Below, piece by piece: positions 1-6,723 of a DNA stretch of 7,299 bases; position 1 is the first letter of the stretch; every line of letters begins with the position of its first letter. A program made the translations under genes and the position numbers. Below the pieces are notes generated by a model. That model was not told the DNA's origin. It searched no databases and saw only the letters and a program-made list of their open reading frames with translations. The DNA is from Candidatus Rokubacteria bacterium RIFCSPLOWO2_02_FULL_72_37. GTDB lineage: Bacteria > Methylomirabilota > Methylomirabilia > Rokubacteriales > CSP1-6. The DNA lies in assembly GCA_001790315.1 (NCBI GenBank), contig MGCE01000130.1, positions 772-8,070 of the forward strand, written 5' to 3'.

Positions 1-1439
1 TCCACGAGCTTCTGCGCGACGACCGAGGCGACACGACCCCCGATGCCGGCATCGACTTCATCGAAGACCATCGTCGGCACGCGCTCGGCCCGCGCGAGCA
101 CCGTCGTGAGCGCGAGCATCGTGCGTGAGAGCTCTCCGCCCGAGGCCACGCGTGTCAGCGGCCGCAACTCCTCGCCAGGATTCGTCGAGAGCCGGAACTC
201 GACTCGGTCGAGCCCCAGCGCACCGATCTCAGCGAACGGGGCATGCCCGACGGTGACGCGGAAGACTGCGCGTTCCATCCCGAGGGCGCGGATCTCCCGT
301 TCGATCTTCGGCGCCAGCCTCTCGCCCGCCGCCGCCCGCCGCCCCGACAGCTCCCTGGCGGCCTCCGAGAGCTCTCTCTCGAGCTCGCCCAGCACCTGTT
401 CCTGCTGCGCCATCAGCTCCTCGTGACGCTCGAGGCGATCGAGCTCCGCGGCGGCCGCCGCACGGAAGTGGAGCATCGCCTCCTCCGTATCCCCGTACTT
501 CCGCTTGAGTCGGGTGAGCGCGTCCAGACGTTCGTCGATCGCCTCGAGCCGCCCGGGCTCGACGGTGACCTCCGCACGGAGCGCTCGGAGCGCCGCGAGC
601 ACATCCTCCAGCTGCGCCTGGGCCGCGTCGAGCCCCGTCACGGGGACCGCGAACGCAGCGTCGATCCGACCGAGCTCGCCGAGCACGCGCGCGGCCCGCG
701 CCAGGCGGCTCGTCGCCGCGTCCCGGTCGCCGTCGAGAATGGCCGCGACCTCGCCCAGACCTCCCGCCAGCTTCTCCGCGTGCTGCACGCGCTTCCTCTC
801 GGCGCGGAGCTCCGCCTCCTCGCCCGCACGGAGCCGCGCCGCGTCGAGCTCGCCGACCTGGAACCGCAACAGGTCCTCGCGCTGCGCCCGGTCGCGCTCG
901 GCGGCGCGTGCGCGGTCGACGTCGTTTCCGGCCGCCCGGAACTTCGCACACAGGCTCCCGACCCGCTCGCGCAAGTCATCGGCGTCGGCGAAGCGGTCGA
1001 GCAGCTCGAGCTGACGTGCCGGCGCGAGCAAGCGCTGATGCTCGTGCTGACCATGGATCTCGACGAGGTGGTCTCCCAGCCGTTCGAGCAGCCCGACCGT
1101 CACCGGGGAGTCATTGGCGAACGCCCGGTGGCGCCCGGAGCGGCTCAGCTCCCGACGGAGGACGAGCTGCCCGTCGTCGAGCCCGAGACCGGCCTCGTCG
1201 AGCAGCGACGCCACGGGGTCGCGGGGCTCGACCTCGAAAACCGCCTCCACGGTGGCCGTCTCGGCATCGGTCCGGATGACGTCCCCCTGGGCTCGGGCAC
1301 CACGGATGAGGAGGATCGCATCGATGAGCATCGACTTGCCCGCACCTGTCTCGCCGGTCAGCACGTTGAGCCCCGGCGCGAGCGAGACTTCGATGGCCTC
1401 GATGACGGCGAAGTTGCGGACGCGCAGCTCCCGGAGCAT
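1..1439 (-). CDS. recN: DNA repair protein RecN (partial, C-terminus beyond window)
   Basis: RecN is an SMC-like cytoplasmic ATPase that acts early in double-strand break recombinational repair. The 479 visible codons begin with MLRELRVRNFAVIEAIEV, the classic RecN N-terminus. Walker A is GETGAGKS at residues 29-36. The RecN-typical GQHEHQRLL is at 130-138. A charged, Leu/Glu/Arg-rich coiled-coil region spans roughly 150-370. The ABC signature VASGGELSR is at 431-439, and Walker B with D-loop (VFDEVDAGIGG) at 458-468. The family is usually about 550-570 residues, so some 75-90 C-terminal residues lie outside the window. The ATG at 1439-1437 is the only usable start before an in-frame TGA at 1475-1473. 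No clear Shine-Dalgarno is seen; an 18-bp palindrome covers the start codon. It lies 60 nt downstream of nadK, a common gene order. There is no frameshift. Family assignment is secure. Confidence 0.97.
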   Translation of the reverse strand, partial: MLRELRVRNFAVIEAIEVSLAPGLNVLTGETGAGKSMLIDAILLIRGARAQGDVIRTDAETATVEAVFEVEPRDPVASLLDEAGLGLDDGQLVLRRELSRSGRHRAFANDSPVTVGLLERLGDHLVEIHGQHEHQRLLAPARQLELLDRFADADDLRERVGSLCAKFRAAGNDVDRARAAERDRAQREDLLRFQVGELDAARLRAGEEAELRAERKRVQHAEKLAGGLGEVAAILDGDRDAATSRLARAARVLGELGRIDAAFAVPVTGLDAAQAQLEDVLAALRALRAEVTVEPGRLEAIDERLDALTRLKRKYGDTEEAMLHFRAAAAAELDRLERHEELMAQQEQVLGELERELSEAARELSGRRAAAGERLAPKIEREIRALGMERAVFRVTVGHAPFAEIGALGLDRVEFRLSTNPGEELRPLTRVASGGELSRTMLALTTVLARAERVPTMVFDEVDAGIGGRVASVVAQKLV

Positions 1440-1452
1440 CGAGCTCGATGCT
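1435..1452. promoter_or_regulatory. 18-bp perfect palindrome over the recN start codon
   Basis: The sequence AGCATCGAGCTCGATGCT is its own reverse complement over all 18 bp and contains the recN initiation codon (1439-1437). It could be a repressor operator. As RNA it could pair only imperfectly with itself, because there is no loop, but it could dimerise between transcripts. It does not resemble the E. coli (CTGT-N8-ACAG) or Bacillus (CGAAC-N4-GTTCG) LexA boxes. The palindrome is seen directly; its regulatory function is inferred from position only. Confidence 0.35.
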
Positions 1453-1479
1453 AGGTCAGCCGTCGGGGCAGCTCAAGCG

Positions 1480-1495
1480 GTATCGACGCCGATAC
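1480..1495. repeat. Short inverted repeat between nadK and recN
   Basis: GTATCG and CGATAC form a perfect 6-bp stem around the 4-nt loop ACGC, 5-20 nt past the nadK stop codon on the transcribed minus strand. No T-run follows, so it is not a convincing intrinsic terminator. It may affect mRNA stability or simply be chance. Confidence 0.25.
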
Positions 1496-1499
1496 GGTC

Positions 1500-2357
1500 C
1501 TAGCGCTCGCCCCACTTGAGCTTCGCGCGGAGGACCGAAAAGAAGCTCTGCTGCGGGAAGCGCAGGAGCCGGATCCGTGTGCACGCTTGCCGCACCTCGA
1601 CGGTGTCGTGCTCGCGCAGGTTGACGCCGACCTGGCCGTCCATCGTGACCATGACTTCCTGGTCGGTCAGAATCGCGACCTCGACTCGCTGCGTGGCCGG
1701 GACCACGATCGGCCGGTTGGTCAGCGTGTGCGAGCAGATCGGCGTGAGCACGATCGCGTCCATCCCGGGGTCCAGGATGGGCCCACCGGCCGAGAGTGAG
1801 TACGCCGTCGACCCGGTGGGCGTCGAGATGATCAGGCCGTCGGCGCGGTACGCCGTCGCGAATTGCCCCTCCACCGAGACCGAGAAATCGATGATGCGGC
1901 TCATCGCCGACTTCGTGATGACCACGTCGTTCAGCGCACCGTACTCACAGAACAGCCGACCTTGCCGGAGCACGCGGGCGGTCAGCATCATGCGCTCGTC
2001 GATGGCCATGCCTCCGCCGAGCCAGGCCTCGAGGGCGGGGAACATCTCCTCGAGCGTCGTCGCCGTGAGAAAGCCGAGGCCGCCCAGGTTGACGCCGAGC
2101 AGCGGAACTCCCTGGTCGCCGACGCTCCGCGCCATGGACAGCAGCGTGCCGTCGCCACCGAGCACGACGATCAGGTCCACCTGCGCCGGAAGTTCTGGTT
2201 TGCCGAGCGAGGGCGTGGCCGACGCCGGCACGAGACCCGCCGTCTCCTTCTCGAGCACGGCGGTGTGGCCCCGCGCCTTGAGCCAGGCCAGCAGCTCGAC
2301 GATCACGCCGCGGGCGCCAGCCGCGCCCGGCTTCGCGACGACGCCGATCCGCTTCAT
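1500..2357 (-). CDS. nadK: NAD kinase
   Basis: Phosphorylates NAD+ to NADP+ with ATP or polyphosphate in the cytoplasm, and so sets the NADP(H) pool. The 285-residue protein starts MKRIGVVAKPG. It carries the diagnostic GGDGT at 67-71, followed by GVNLGGLGFL at 88-97, ALNDVVI at 141-147 (the NAD-binding Asn-Asp) and the long conserved block ADGLIISTPTGSTAYSLSAG at 172-191. SHTLTNRPIVVP follows in the C-terminal beta-domain. Length fits the family (about 270-300). An ORF in this frame extends upstream to 2426, but the family N-terminus fixes the start at the ATG at 2357-2355, preceded by GAGG with a 7-nt spacer. That ATG overlaps the tlyA TGA (ATGA), implying translational coupling. All core residues are present. 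Confidence 0.97.
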   Translation of the reverse strand: MKRIGVVAKPGAAGARGVIVELLAWLKARGHTAVLEKETAGLVPASATPSLGKPELPAQVDLIVVLGGDGTLLSMARSVGDQGVPLLGVNLGGLGFLTATTLEEMFPALEAWLGGGMAIDERMMLTARVLRQGRLFCEYGALNDVVITKSAMSRIIDFSVSVEGQFATAYRADGLIISTPTGSTAYSLSAGGPILDPGMDAIVLTPICSHTLTNRPIVVPATQRVEVAILTDQEVMVTMDGQVGVNLREHDTVEVRQACTRIRLLRFPQQSFFSVLRAKLKWGER

Positions 2358-3145
2358 GCCAGCGCCTCGATGCTCCGGTCGATCATCGCCTCGAGGTCCG
2401 AGGCGGTCCGCCCATGTGAGGAGCAATGGAGGAAGAACTCGTGATTGCCCTTGGCTCCCCGGAGGGGCGAGGCCGTCACGCCGAGGACGTGCCAGCCACG
2501 AAGCACGGCGAACCGCGCGAGCCGCGCCACGGCCGAACGATGCAGCGCGGCGTCGCGTACGACGCCTCCCTTGCCCACGTGAGCGCGCCCGACTTCGAAC
2601 TGCGGCTTGACGAGCGCCACGATCTCGCCGCGCGGCGCGAGGACGCCGAACACCGCCGGCAGCACCTTCTCGAGAGAGATGAACGACACGTCGACGACCG
2701 CGAGGGTGGGCTGGTCGCCGAAGATGCGCGGGTCCAGCGCCCGCGCGTTGCTCCCCTCCATCACCACGACGCGCGGGTCACGCCGGAGCTTCGCGTCGAG
2801 CTGGCCGGTTCCGACGTCGACGGCGTACACGCGGGCGGCTCCCCGCTGGAGCAGGCAGTCGGTGAAGCCGCCGGTCGACGCGCCGACGTCGATGCAGACA
2901 CGCCCCTGGACCTTGATCTGGAAATGCTGGATCGCATGGACGAGCTTCTCGCCGCCACGGCCCACGAAGGGCGAGCGGCCCTTCAACTCGACCGCGGCCT
3001 CGCGCGGCACGAGCGCCCCCGCCTTGTCCACACGCTCGCCGTCCACGAACACCTCGCCGGCGAGGATCAGACGCGCCGCCTTCTCGCGGCTCTCGACGAG
3101 CCCGCGGTCCACGAGAACCCGGTCGATGCGCATCCGCGCGGTCAT
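2354..3145 (-). CDS. tlyA: TlyA family rRNA (cytidine-2'-O)-methyltransferase
   Basis: TlyA is an S-adenosylmethionine-dependent methyltransferase that 2'-O-methylates cytidine in 23S rRNA (C1920), and in some species also 16S rRNA (C1409); it is often annotated as hemolysin A. The 263-residue product has an N-terminal S4 RNA-binding domain (about 6-62) and a Rossmann FtsJ-like domain (about 64-245). The SAM-binding motif DVGASTGGFTDCLLQRGA is at 86-103. Candidate members of the catalytic K-D-K-E set are K67 (GRGGEKL), D152 (VVDVSFISL), K180 (VKPQFEVG) and E236 (GNHEFFLH). The start at 3145 (MTARMRIDRVL) matches the length of family N-termini; a second in-frame ATG at 3133 cannot be excluded. 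Neither has a good Shine-Dalgarno. It follows the rhomboid gene by 14 nt and overlaps nadK by 4 nt. The sequence does not decide between the one-target and two-target subtypes. Confidence 0.95.
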   Translation of the reverse strand: MTARMRIDRVLVDRGLVESREKAARLILAGEVFVDGERVDKAGALVPREAAVELKGRSPFVGRGGEKLVHAIQHFQIKVQGRVCIDVGASTGGFTDCLLQRGAARVYAVDVGTGQLDAKLRRDPRVVVMEGSNARALDPRIFGDQPTLAVVDVSFISLEKVLPAVFGVLAPRGEIVALVKPQFEVGRAHVGKGGVVRDAALHRSAVARLARFAVLRGWHVLGVTASPLRGAKGNHEFFLHCSSHGRTASDLEAMIDRSIEALA

Positions 3146-3158
3146 GGGTGTCTTGCCG

Positions 3159-3164
3159 ATTATA
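3159..3164 (-). promoter_or_regulatory. Consensus TATAAT just upstream of tlyA
   Basis: A perfect TATAAT hexamer reads on the minus strand and embeds the rhomboid TAA stop. It sits 13 nt before the tlyA ATG, in otherwise G+C-rich DNA. At the 17-bp position the -35 region (GCGGCC) bears no resemblance to TTGACA, and no extended TG is present. A transcript from here would have a leader of only a few nucleotides. An internal promoter is possible but weakly supported. Confidence 0.15.
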
Positions 3165-3873
3165 GGCGAGTGCTGCGTCGCGGCCGCAGCAGAAACAGCA
3201 GAACGATCCCCGCGAGGAACCCCCCGATGTGAGCGAACCACGCCGTCCCCCCTGTCTCCTGTGCACCCGCCGAGGCGCTCAGGGTGATGAAGCTGTTGAG
3301 GAACTGCACGACGATCCAGAATCCCAGCACGATCAGCGCGGGTACGTACACGAGCCGGACGAAGAACCCGAAGACCACCAGCGTCAATATGCGCGCGTAC
3401 GGGAACAAGAGCAGGTACGCGCCGAGGACTCCGGACACGGCACCGCTCGCGCCGATCATGGGTATCGTGGAGTGCGGCGTCACGGCCGTCTGCGTCAAGG
3501 CGGCGGCAACGCCCGCGGCGAAATAGAACCCGGTGAACCGGCCGTGTCCGAGGCTGTCCTCGACGTTGTTGCCGAAGATCCACAGGTAGAGCATGTTGCC
3601 GCCCACGTGGAAGAGGCCGCCGTGCACGAACATCGCGGTGAACACCGTCAGAACGACCGGTGGCAGCTCCTCGGGCAGCGCGCAGGCACCGGTCAACCGG
3701 CACGGGATCATGCCGAATTCCGCGACGAAAGCCTGCGCCGCACGGGCGCCGCGCGGGTCGGCCCCGAGCCCGAGCGAGGCCTGGTAGAGGAAGATCACGA
3801 CGTTCGCCGCGATCAGTCCCACCGTCATGAACGGCAGCGTGTGGCTCTGAACATCGTCTCTGAGCGGCAGCAT
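3160..3873 (-). CDS. Rhomboid family intramembrane serine protease
   Basis: A polytopic inner-membrane protease (MEROPS S54) that cleaves transmembrane substrates within or near the bilayer. The 237-residue protein starts MLPLRDDVQSHTLPFMT, the usual opening of the bacterial rhomboid group of about 220-240 residues. Hydrophobic segments lie at roughly 17-34, 73-101, 112-129, 139-158, 163-194 and 212-230, consistent with six TM helices. The first loop (about 36-72) is long and amphipathic. Catalytic Ser143 is in GASGAVSG and catalytic His215 in FAHIGGFLAG. H89 and N93 in HVGGNMLYLWIFG are the oxyanion-stabilising residues. The dyad is complete, so the enzyme should be active. The ATG overlaps the upstream M16 TGA by one base (TGATG) and has no Shine-Dalgarno, pointing to translational coupling. 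Substrate unknown; the operon partners are also proteases. Confidence 0.95.
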   Translation of the reverse strand: MLPLRDDVQSHTLPFMTVGLIAANVVIFLYQASLGLGADPRGARAAQAFVAEFGMIPCRLTGACALPEELPPVVLTVFTAMFVHGGLFHVGGNMLYLWIFGNNVEDSLGHGRFTGFYFAAGVAAALTQTAVTPHSTIPMIGASGAVSGVLGAYLLLFPYARILTLVVFGFFVRLVYVPALIVLGFWIVVQFLNSFITLSASAGAQETGGTAWFAHIGGFLAGIVLLFLLRPRRSTRL

Positions 3874-5174
3874 CAGCGGGGAGGCGCCAGAACCACCACC
3901 GAGGGGTGGACGAGCCAGCGCGCGGCCGCCGCCGCAACGTCCTCACCGGTCACGGCCTCGATCGCACGGGCATAGCGCTCCGGGAAGTCCGCGCCGGCGC
4001 CGACAACCTCGAAGAACGCGAGGTACCACGCACGGCGCGCATTGGTTCGCCGGTCCATCGCGAGGGTGCCCAGAAGGTACGCCTTGGCCCGTGCCAGCTC
4101 GGGCTCGCCGACACCGCCCGTACGCAGCCGCTCGAGCTCGCGCATCACGCTCGCTTCCGCCGTGGCGAGGCGCGCAGGCGCGGTGCCGACGTACGCGGCG
4201 ATGAATGCGGACTCGGTGCGGTACGGCGTGAGCGCTCCCACCGAGTACGCGAGTCCTTGCTTGTCGCGCAGCTCGACGAAGAGCCGCGACGCCATCCCGC
4301 CCCCGAGCACCGCCGTGAGCACCCGCACCGCCGGATAGGCTGGATCACCGAGACCCGGCCCTCTGTAGCCGACCATGACGTGCGCCTGATGGGCTGGCCG
4401 CTCGAGAACCCGCCGCACCGTACGCGCCTCGCCGACGGGCGGTGGGGTCGGGCCCTCACCACCCGGCCGCGCGAGCTTTCCGAAGAGCCGCTCGGCTGTC
4501 TTGACGACGCGCTTGCTCTCGATCTCGCCGCTCACGGCGAGCACCATCCCGTCCGGCCGGTAGATCTCGCGGTAACGGGCGACGAGGGCTTCGCGCGTGA
4601 GCCGCTCCAGGCTGGCCCGTGTCCCCAGACTCGGCCACGCATAGGGATGCGGCCCGTAGAGCGCCCGGAGCAGCCCATCGAGACCCGCCTGGAAGGGGCT
4701 GTCGGCCCGCGCCCTGATCTGGCTCAGGACCAGGCGACGCTCCTTCTCGACCTCCTCGGGCCGGAATGCCGGTGAGAGAACGACCTCGGCGACGAGCTCG
4801 AGCAGGGCCTCCGAGTGCCGCGCCAGCGCCTCGGCCCGGACGTGCGCCGACTCCACATCGGCGCCGGCGTCGAGCTGGCCGCCGATGTCCTCGGCGGCCT
4901 CGGCCAGGCGAACCGCGGAGCGCTTCGTCGTGCCCCGGAGCAGGACGCGCTGCAGGAAGTTCGTGACACCGGCGGTCCCCGCGGTTTCGAAGTGCGATCC
5001 TGCCCGCGTCTGGAGGGAGATGGCGACGACGGGAGCGCCATGGTTCTCGCGAACGAGCACCCTCATGCCATTGGCCAACACGTGACGGCTCACGACGTCG
5101 GCCTCGGCCGCGACAGAGCCTATCACCAGCAGCGCCGCGCCGGCGCCGAGGACGAACCGGGAGGATGGTCTCAT
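3873..5174 (-). CDS. M16 family peptidase-like protein, zinc site lost (predicted non-catalytic partner)
   Basis: A 433-residue M16B-type protein with an N-terminal signal peptide (hydrophobic about 7-23, probable cleavage after VAA or AEA near 23-25). It should therefore be periplasmic or secreted. The Peptidase_M16 domain spans about 33-183 (HVLANGMRVLV start) and the M16_C domain about 190-365. The zinc motif HxxEH is replaced by N72-F-L-Q75-R76 (TNFLQRVLLRGT). The distal ligand glutamate of the family's 'ExxxVxxEE' stretch is Q152 (ERRLVLSQI). All zinc ligands and the catalytic base are thus gone. The substrate-binding R...Y pair of the C domain is kept: R303 and Y310 in RDKQGLAYSVG. Its ATG overlaps the TGA of the upstream M16 gene (ATGA). 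The frame stays open upstream to 5672, but that stretch shadows the neighbour. Likely the regulatory/binding subunit of a heterodimer with that neighbour. Confidence 0.93.
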   Translation of the reverse strand: MRPSSRFVLGAGAALLVIGSVAAEADVVSRHVLANGMRVLVRENHGAPVVAISLQTRAGSHFETAGTAGVTNFLQRVLLRGTTKRSAVRLAEAAEDIGGQLDAGADVESAHVRAEALARHSEALLELVAEVVLSPAFRPEEVEKERRLVLSQIRARADSPFQAGLDGLLRALYGPHPYAWPSLGTRASLERLTREALVARYREIYRPDGMVLAVSGEIESKRVVKTAERLFGKLARPGGEGPTPPPVGEARTVRRVLERPAHQAHVMVGYRGPGLGDPAYPAVRVLTAVLGGGMASRLFVELRDKQGLAYSVGALTPYRTESAFIAAYVGTAPARLATAEASVMRELERLRTGGVGEPELARAKAYLLGTLAMDRRTNARRAWYLAFFEVVGAGADFPERYARAIEAVTGEDVAAAAARWLVHPSVVVLAPPR

Positions 5175-6490
5175 CGCCCGCGCGGCACGAAGGCCACTCG
5201 CACGTAGCGTTCCGGGTCGAGGTAGCGCCGCGCCGCCAGGCGCACCTGCTCGGCCGTGACCGAGCGCAGCCGATCCAGGTACGCGAGCTCCTCTTCGAGC
5301 CGCCAAATGGTCTCGGCCCTGCCGTAGAGGAAGGCCCGGCCCTCCGCGGTCTCGAGCGAGAACGAGTGACGCGCCTCGGCCGCCGTCACGGCCCGGCGTA
5401 ACTCCTCCGGCGTCACGCCGGCGGAGCGCATGCGGCGGATCTCGGAAACGATGCCCTGCTCGGCGCGCCGGAGGTTGACGGCTTCGAGCTGGGCCGTGAC
5501 GCTCAAGACTCCGGCCGCCTCGAAGGCGGAGTAGCCCGCGCTGATCGAGCTCACGAGGGGATCGCGCTCCCGAAGCGCCTGAATGAGCCGCGCCGAGCGT
5601 GACTGACCGAGGATAGCCGCCAGCAGGTCCACGACAGGAGTCTCGGCGTTGTCCGCGCGCGGTGCAGGCCATCCGAGGGAGAGGTAGGCCTGGCTCTCGG
5701 GCCGCTCCAGCTCGACCCGGGCCGGCACCACCTCCGGCGGCGACGGCACCGGGAGCCGGGACGCCCGGCTCCGGGGGAGACGCCCGAGGGTCCGTTCGGC
5801 CCCCTCGAGCACCTCGGTGGGGTTCACCGGCCCCACAACGACCAGCGTGAAGGACTCGGGCACGTAGTGCCGCCGGTAGAAACTCATCAGCGTCTCGCGC
5901 GTGAGGCCACGAACGATCTCCGGCGTTCCCAGGACGGGTCGTCCGTAGGGGTGCCCGTCGAAGAATCGTTCGTACAGCCGCCGCGCAAGGTGGCGGCGCG
6001 GGCTGTCCTCCCCGAGGCGCATTTCCTCGAGCACGACCTTCTTCTCGAGTTCGAGCTCGTGGGCATCCAGCACCGAGTTGACGCCGATGTCGGTGAGCAT
6101 CTCGATGGCGTCGAGGGCGCGGCGGCCGGGCACCACCACGTGGTAATACGTGAAGTCGAGGGACGTGCCGGCGTTCATCCGTCCCCCGGCCGATTCGATG
6201 TCGCGCTCAACGAATCCTCTGGGACGCGTGGTCGTACCCTTGAACAGCATGTGCTCGAGATAGTGCGCGAGCCCGAGCTCCGTCGCGGACTCGTCACGGC
6301 CCCCTGCCCGGACCCACAGCTGGACCGCGACGACTTCGCTGGCCCGGAATTCCTGCACGACGACCTTGACACCGTTGGCGAGAAGGCGCCGTGACGGCCC
6401 CGGCGCCACCGGAGAGGTCGGAGTCGGTCGGGTCACCCCGCACCCACTGAGCGCGAGGACGAGCAGAAGTACGGGCGCCGTACGCGCCAT
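5171..6490 (-). CDS. M16 family zinc metallopeptidase, predicted lipoprotein (catalytic subunit)
   Basis: A 439-residue M16B peptidase related to processing peptidases and bacterial insulinase-like proteases, which cleave peptides inside a clam-shell chamber. The N-terminus has a hydrophobic stretch ending in the lipobox L-S-G-C17, so the protein is probably a lipoprotein anchored by Cys17; Gly at +2 would favour outer-membrane sorting. The Peptidase_M16 domain (about 36-186) holds H76-Y-L-E79-H80 and the distal Glu156 in EKKVVLEEM, a full zinc site with catalytic Glu79. The M16_C domain covers about 195-370. There the usual R...Y pair is incomplete: R307 remains, but the tyrosine position is S314 (RERDPLVSSIS). 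The ATG at 6490 is the only start after an in-frame TGA at 6502-6500; no adjacent Shine-Dalgarno. First gene of the leftward operon; the 3' end overlaps the second M16 gene by 4 nt. Substrate unknown. Confidence 0.94.
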   Translation of the reverse strand: MARTAPVLLLVLALSGCGVTRPTPTSPVAPGPSRRLLANGVKVVVQEFRASEVVAVQLWVRAGGRDESATELGLAHYLEHMLFKGTTTRPRGFVERDIESAGGRMNAGTSLDFTYYHVVVPGRRALDAIEMLTDIGVNSVLDAHELELEKKVVLEEMRLGEDSPRRHLARRLYERFFDGHPYGRPVLGTPEIVRGLTRETLMSFYRRHYVPESFTLVVVGPVNPTEVLEGAERTLGRLPRSRASRLPVPSPPEVVPARVELERPESQAYLSLGWPAPRADNAETPVVDLLAAILGQSRSARLIQALRERDPLVSSISAGYSAFEAAGVLSVTAQLEAVNLRRAEQGIVSEIRRMRSAGVTPEELRRAVTAAEARHSFSLETAEGRAFLYGRAETIWRLEEELAYLDRLRSVTAEQVRLAARRYLDPERYVRVAFVPRGR

Positions 6491-6507
6491 AGGTATGAGT
6501 CAGCCTA

Positions 6508-6525
6508 TCACATGGTTTGCTCCTT
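6508..6525 (-). promoter_or_regulatory. Shine-Dalgarno plus ATG-TGA start-stop in protease operon leader
   Basis: On the minus strand AAGGAG (6525-6520) is followed after 6 nt by ATG (6513-6511) and immediately by TGA (6510-6508). The start of the M16 lipoprotein lies 17 nt further on and has no Shine-Dalgarno of its own. A ribosome loading here would terminate at once and might reinitiate at 6490. The motif is seen directly; reinitiation is inference. Confidence 0.3.
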
Positions 6526-6539
6526 GCCGCGCTGTGGTC

Positions 6540-6565
6540 GTCCGGGCAGAATGCCGCGCCCGGAC
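6540..6565. repeat. 8-bp GC-rich inverted repeat (hairpin) in protease operon leader
   Basis: GTCCGGGC and GCCCGGAC pair perfectly around a 10-nt loop (AGAATGCCGC on the plus strand). On the minus strand it lies 14 nt before the AAGGAG box. No T-run follows on either strand, so it is not a typical intrinsic terminator. It may be a leader hairpin affecting translation or stability, or a protein-binding dyad. Confidence 0.4.
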
Positions 6566-6657
6566 CCGGCTCGGCCTCGGGCAAGCCGCCTAGAGGGCAG
6601 GGCTGACGTTGGCGATAACATGCGGATATCACAGCTGGAATTCCGCTATGTTCACCG

Positions 6658-6673
6658 TGGCACCAACGTTGCT
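6658..6673 (+). promoter_or_regulatory. Sigma-54 (RpoN) type -24/-12 promoter
   Basis: TGGCACCAACGTTGCT matches the consensus TGGCAC-N5-TTGCW. The invariant GG (6659-6660) and GC (6671-6672) are separated by exactly 10 bp, as sigma-54 requires. The only notable deviation is G instead of pyrimidine just before TGGCAC. The start point would be near 6684, giving a leader of about 129 nt before the repeat-protein ATG at 6813. Such promoters need an AAA+ enhancer-binding activator; the upstream dyad-like sequences at 6622-6646 are possible sites but are unusually close. Confidence 0.6.
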
Positions 6674-6723
6674 TACTTCTAGCTCCGATGACACGGGAGC
6701 ACGGAGCGCAGGTCGAGGGGACC

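Noticed and set aside
243..1454. 403-codon open frame on the plus strand
   Set aside because: Entirely antisense to recN, which has all family motifs; a by-product of high G+C third positions with no recognisable domain.
1480..1495. Intrinsic terminator after nadK
   Set aside because: Only a 6-bp stem without a following T-run; transcription probably continues into recN.
3146..3946. Long N-terminal extension of TlyA in the same frame (up to 3946)
   Set aside because: It overlaps the rhomboid gene in another frame; the S4 domain begins right after the ATG at 3145 as in other TlyA proteins.
2426..3975. Long plus-strand frames (2426-3232, 2607-3287, 3229-3975)
   Set aside because: Antisense to tlyA and the rhomboid gene, both motif-complete; translations are low-complexity and unlike any family.
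5175..5672. N-terminal extension of the second M16 protein (up to 5672)
   Set aside because: It lies over the coding C-terminus of the upstream M16 gene and is low-complexity; the ATG at 5174 gives a proper signal peptide and an ATGA overlap.
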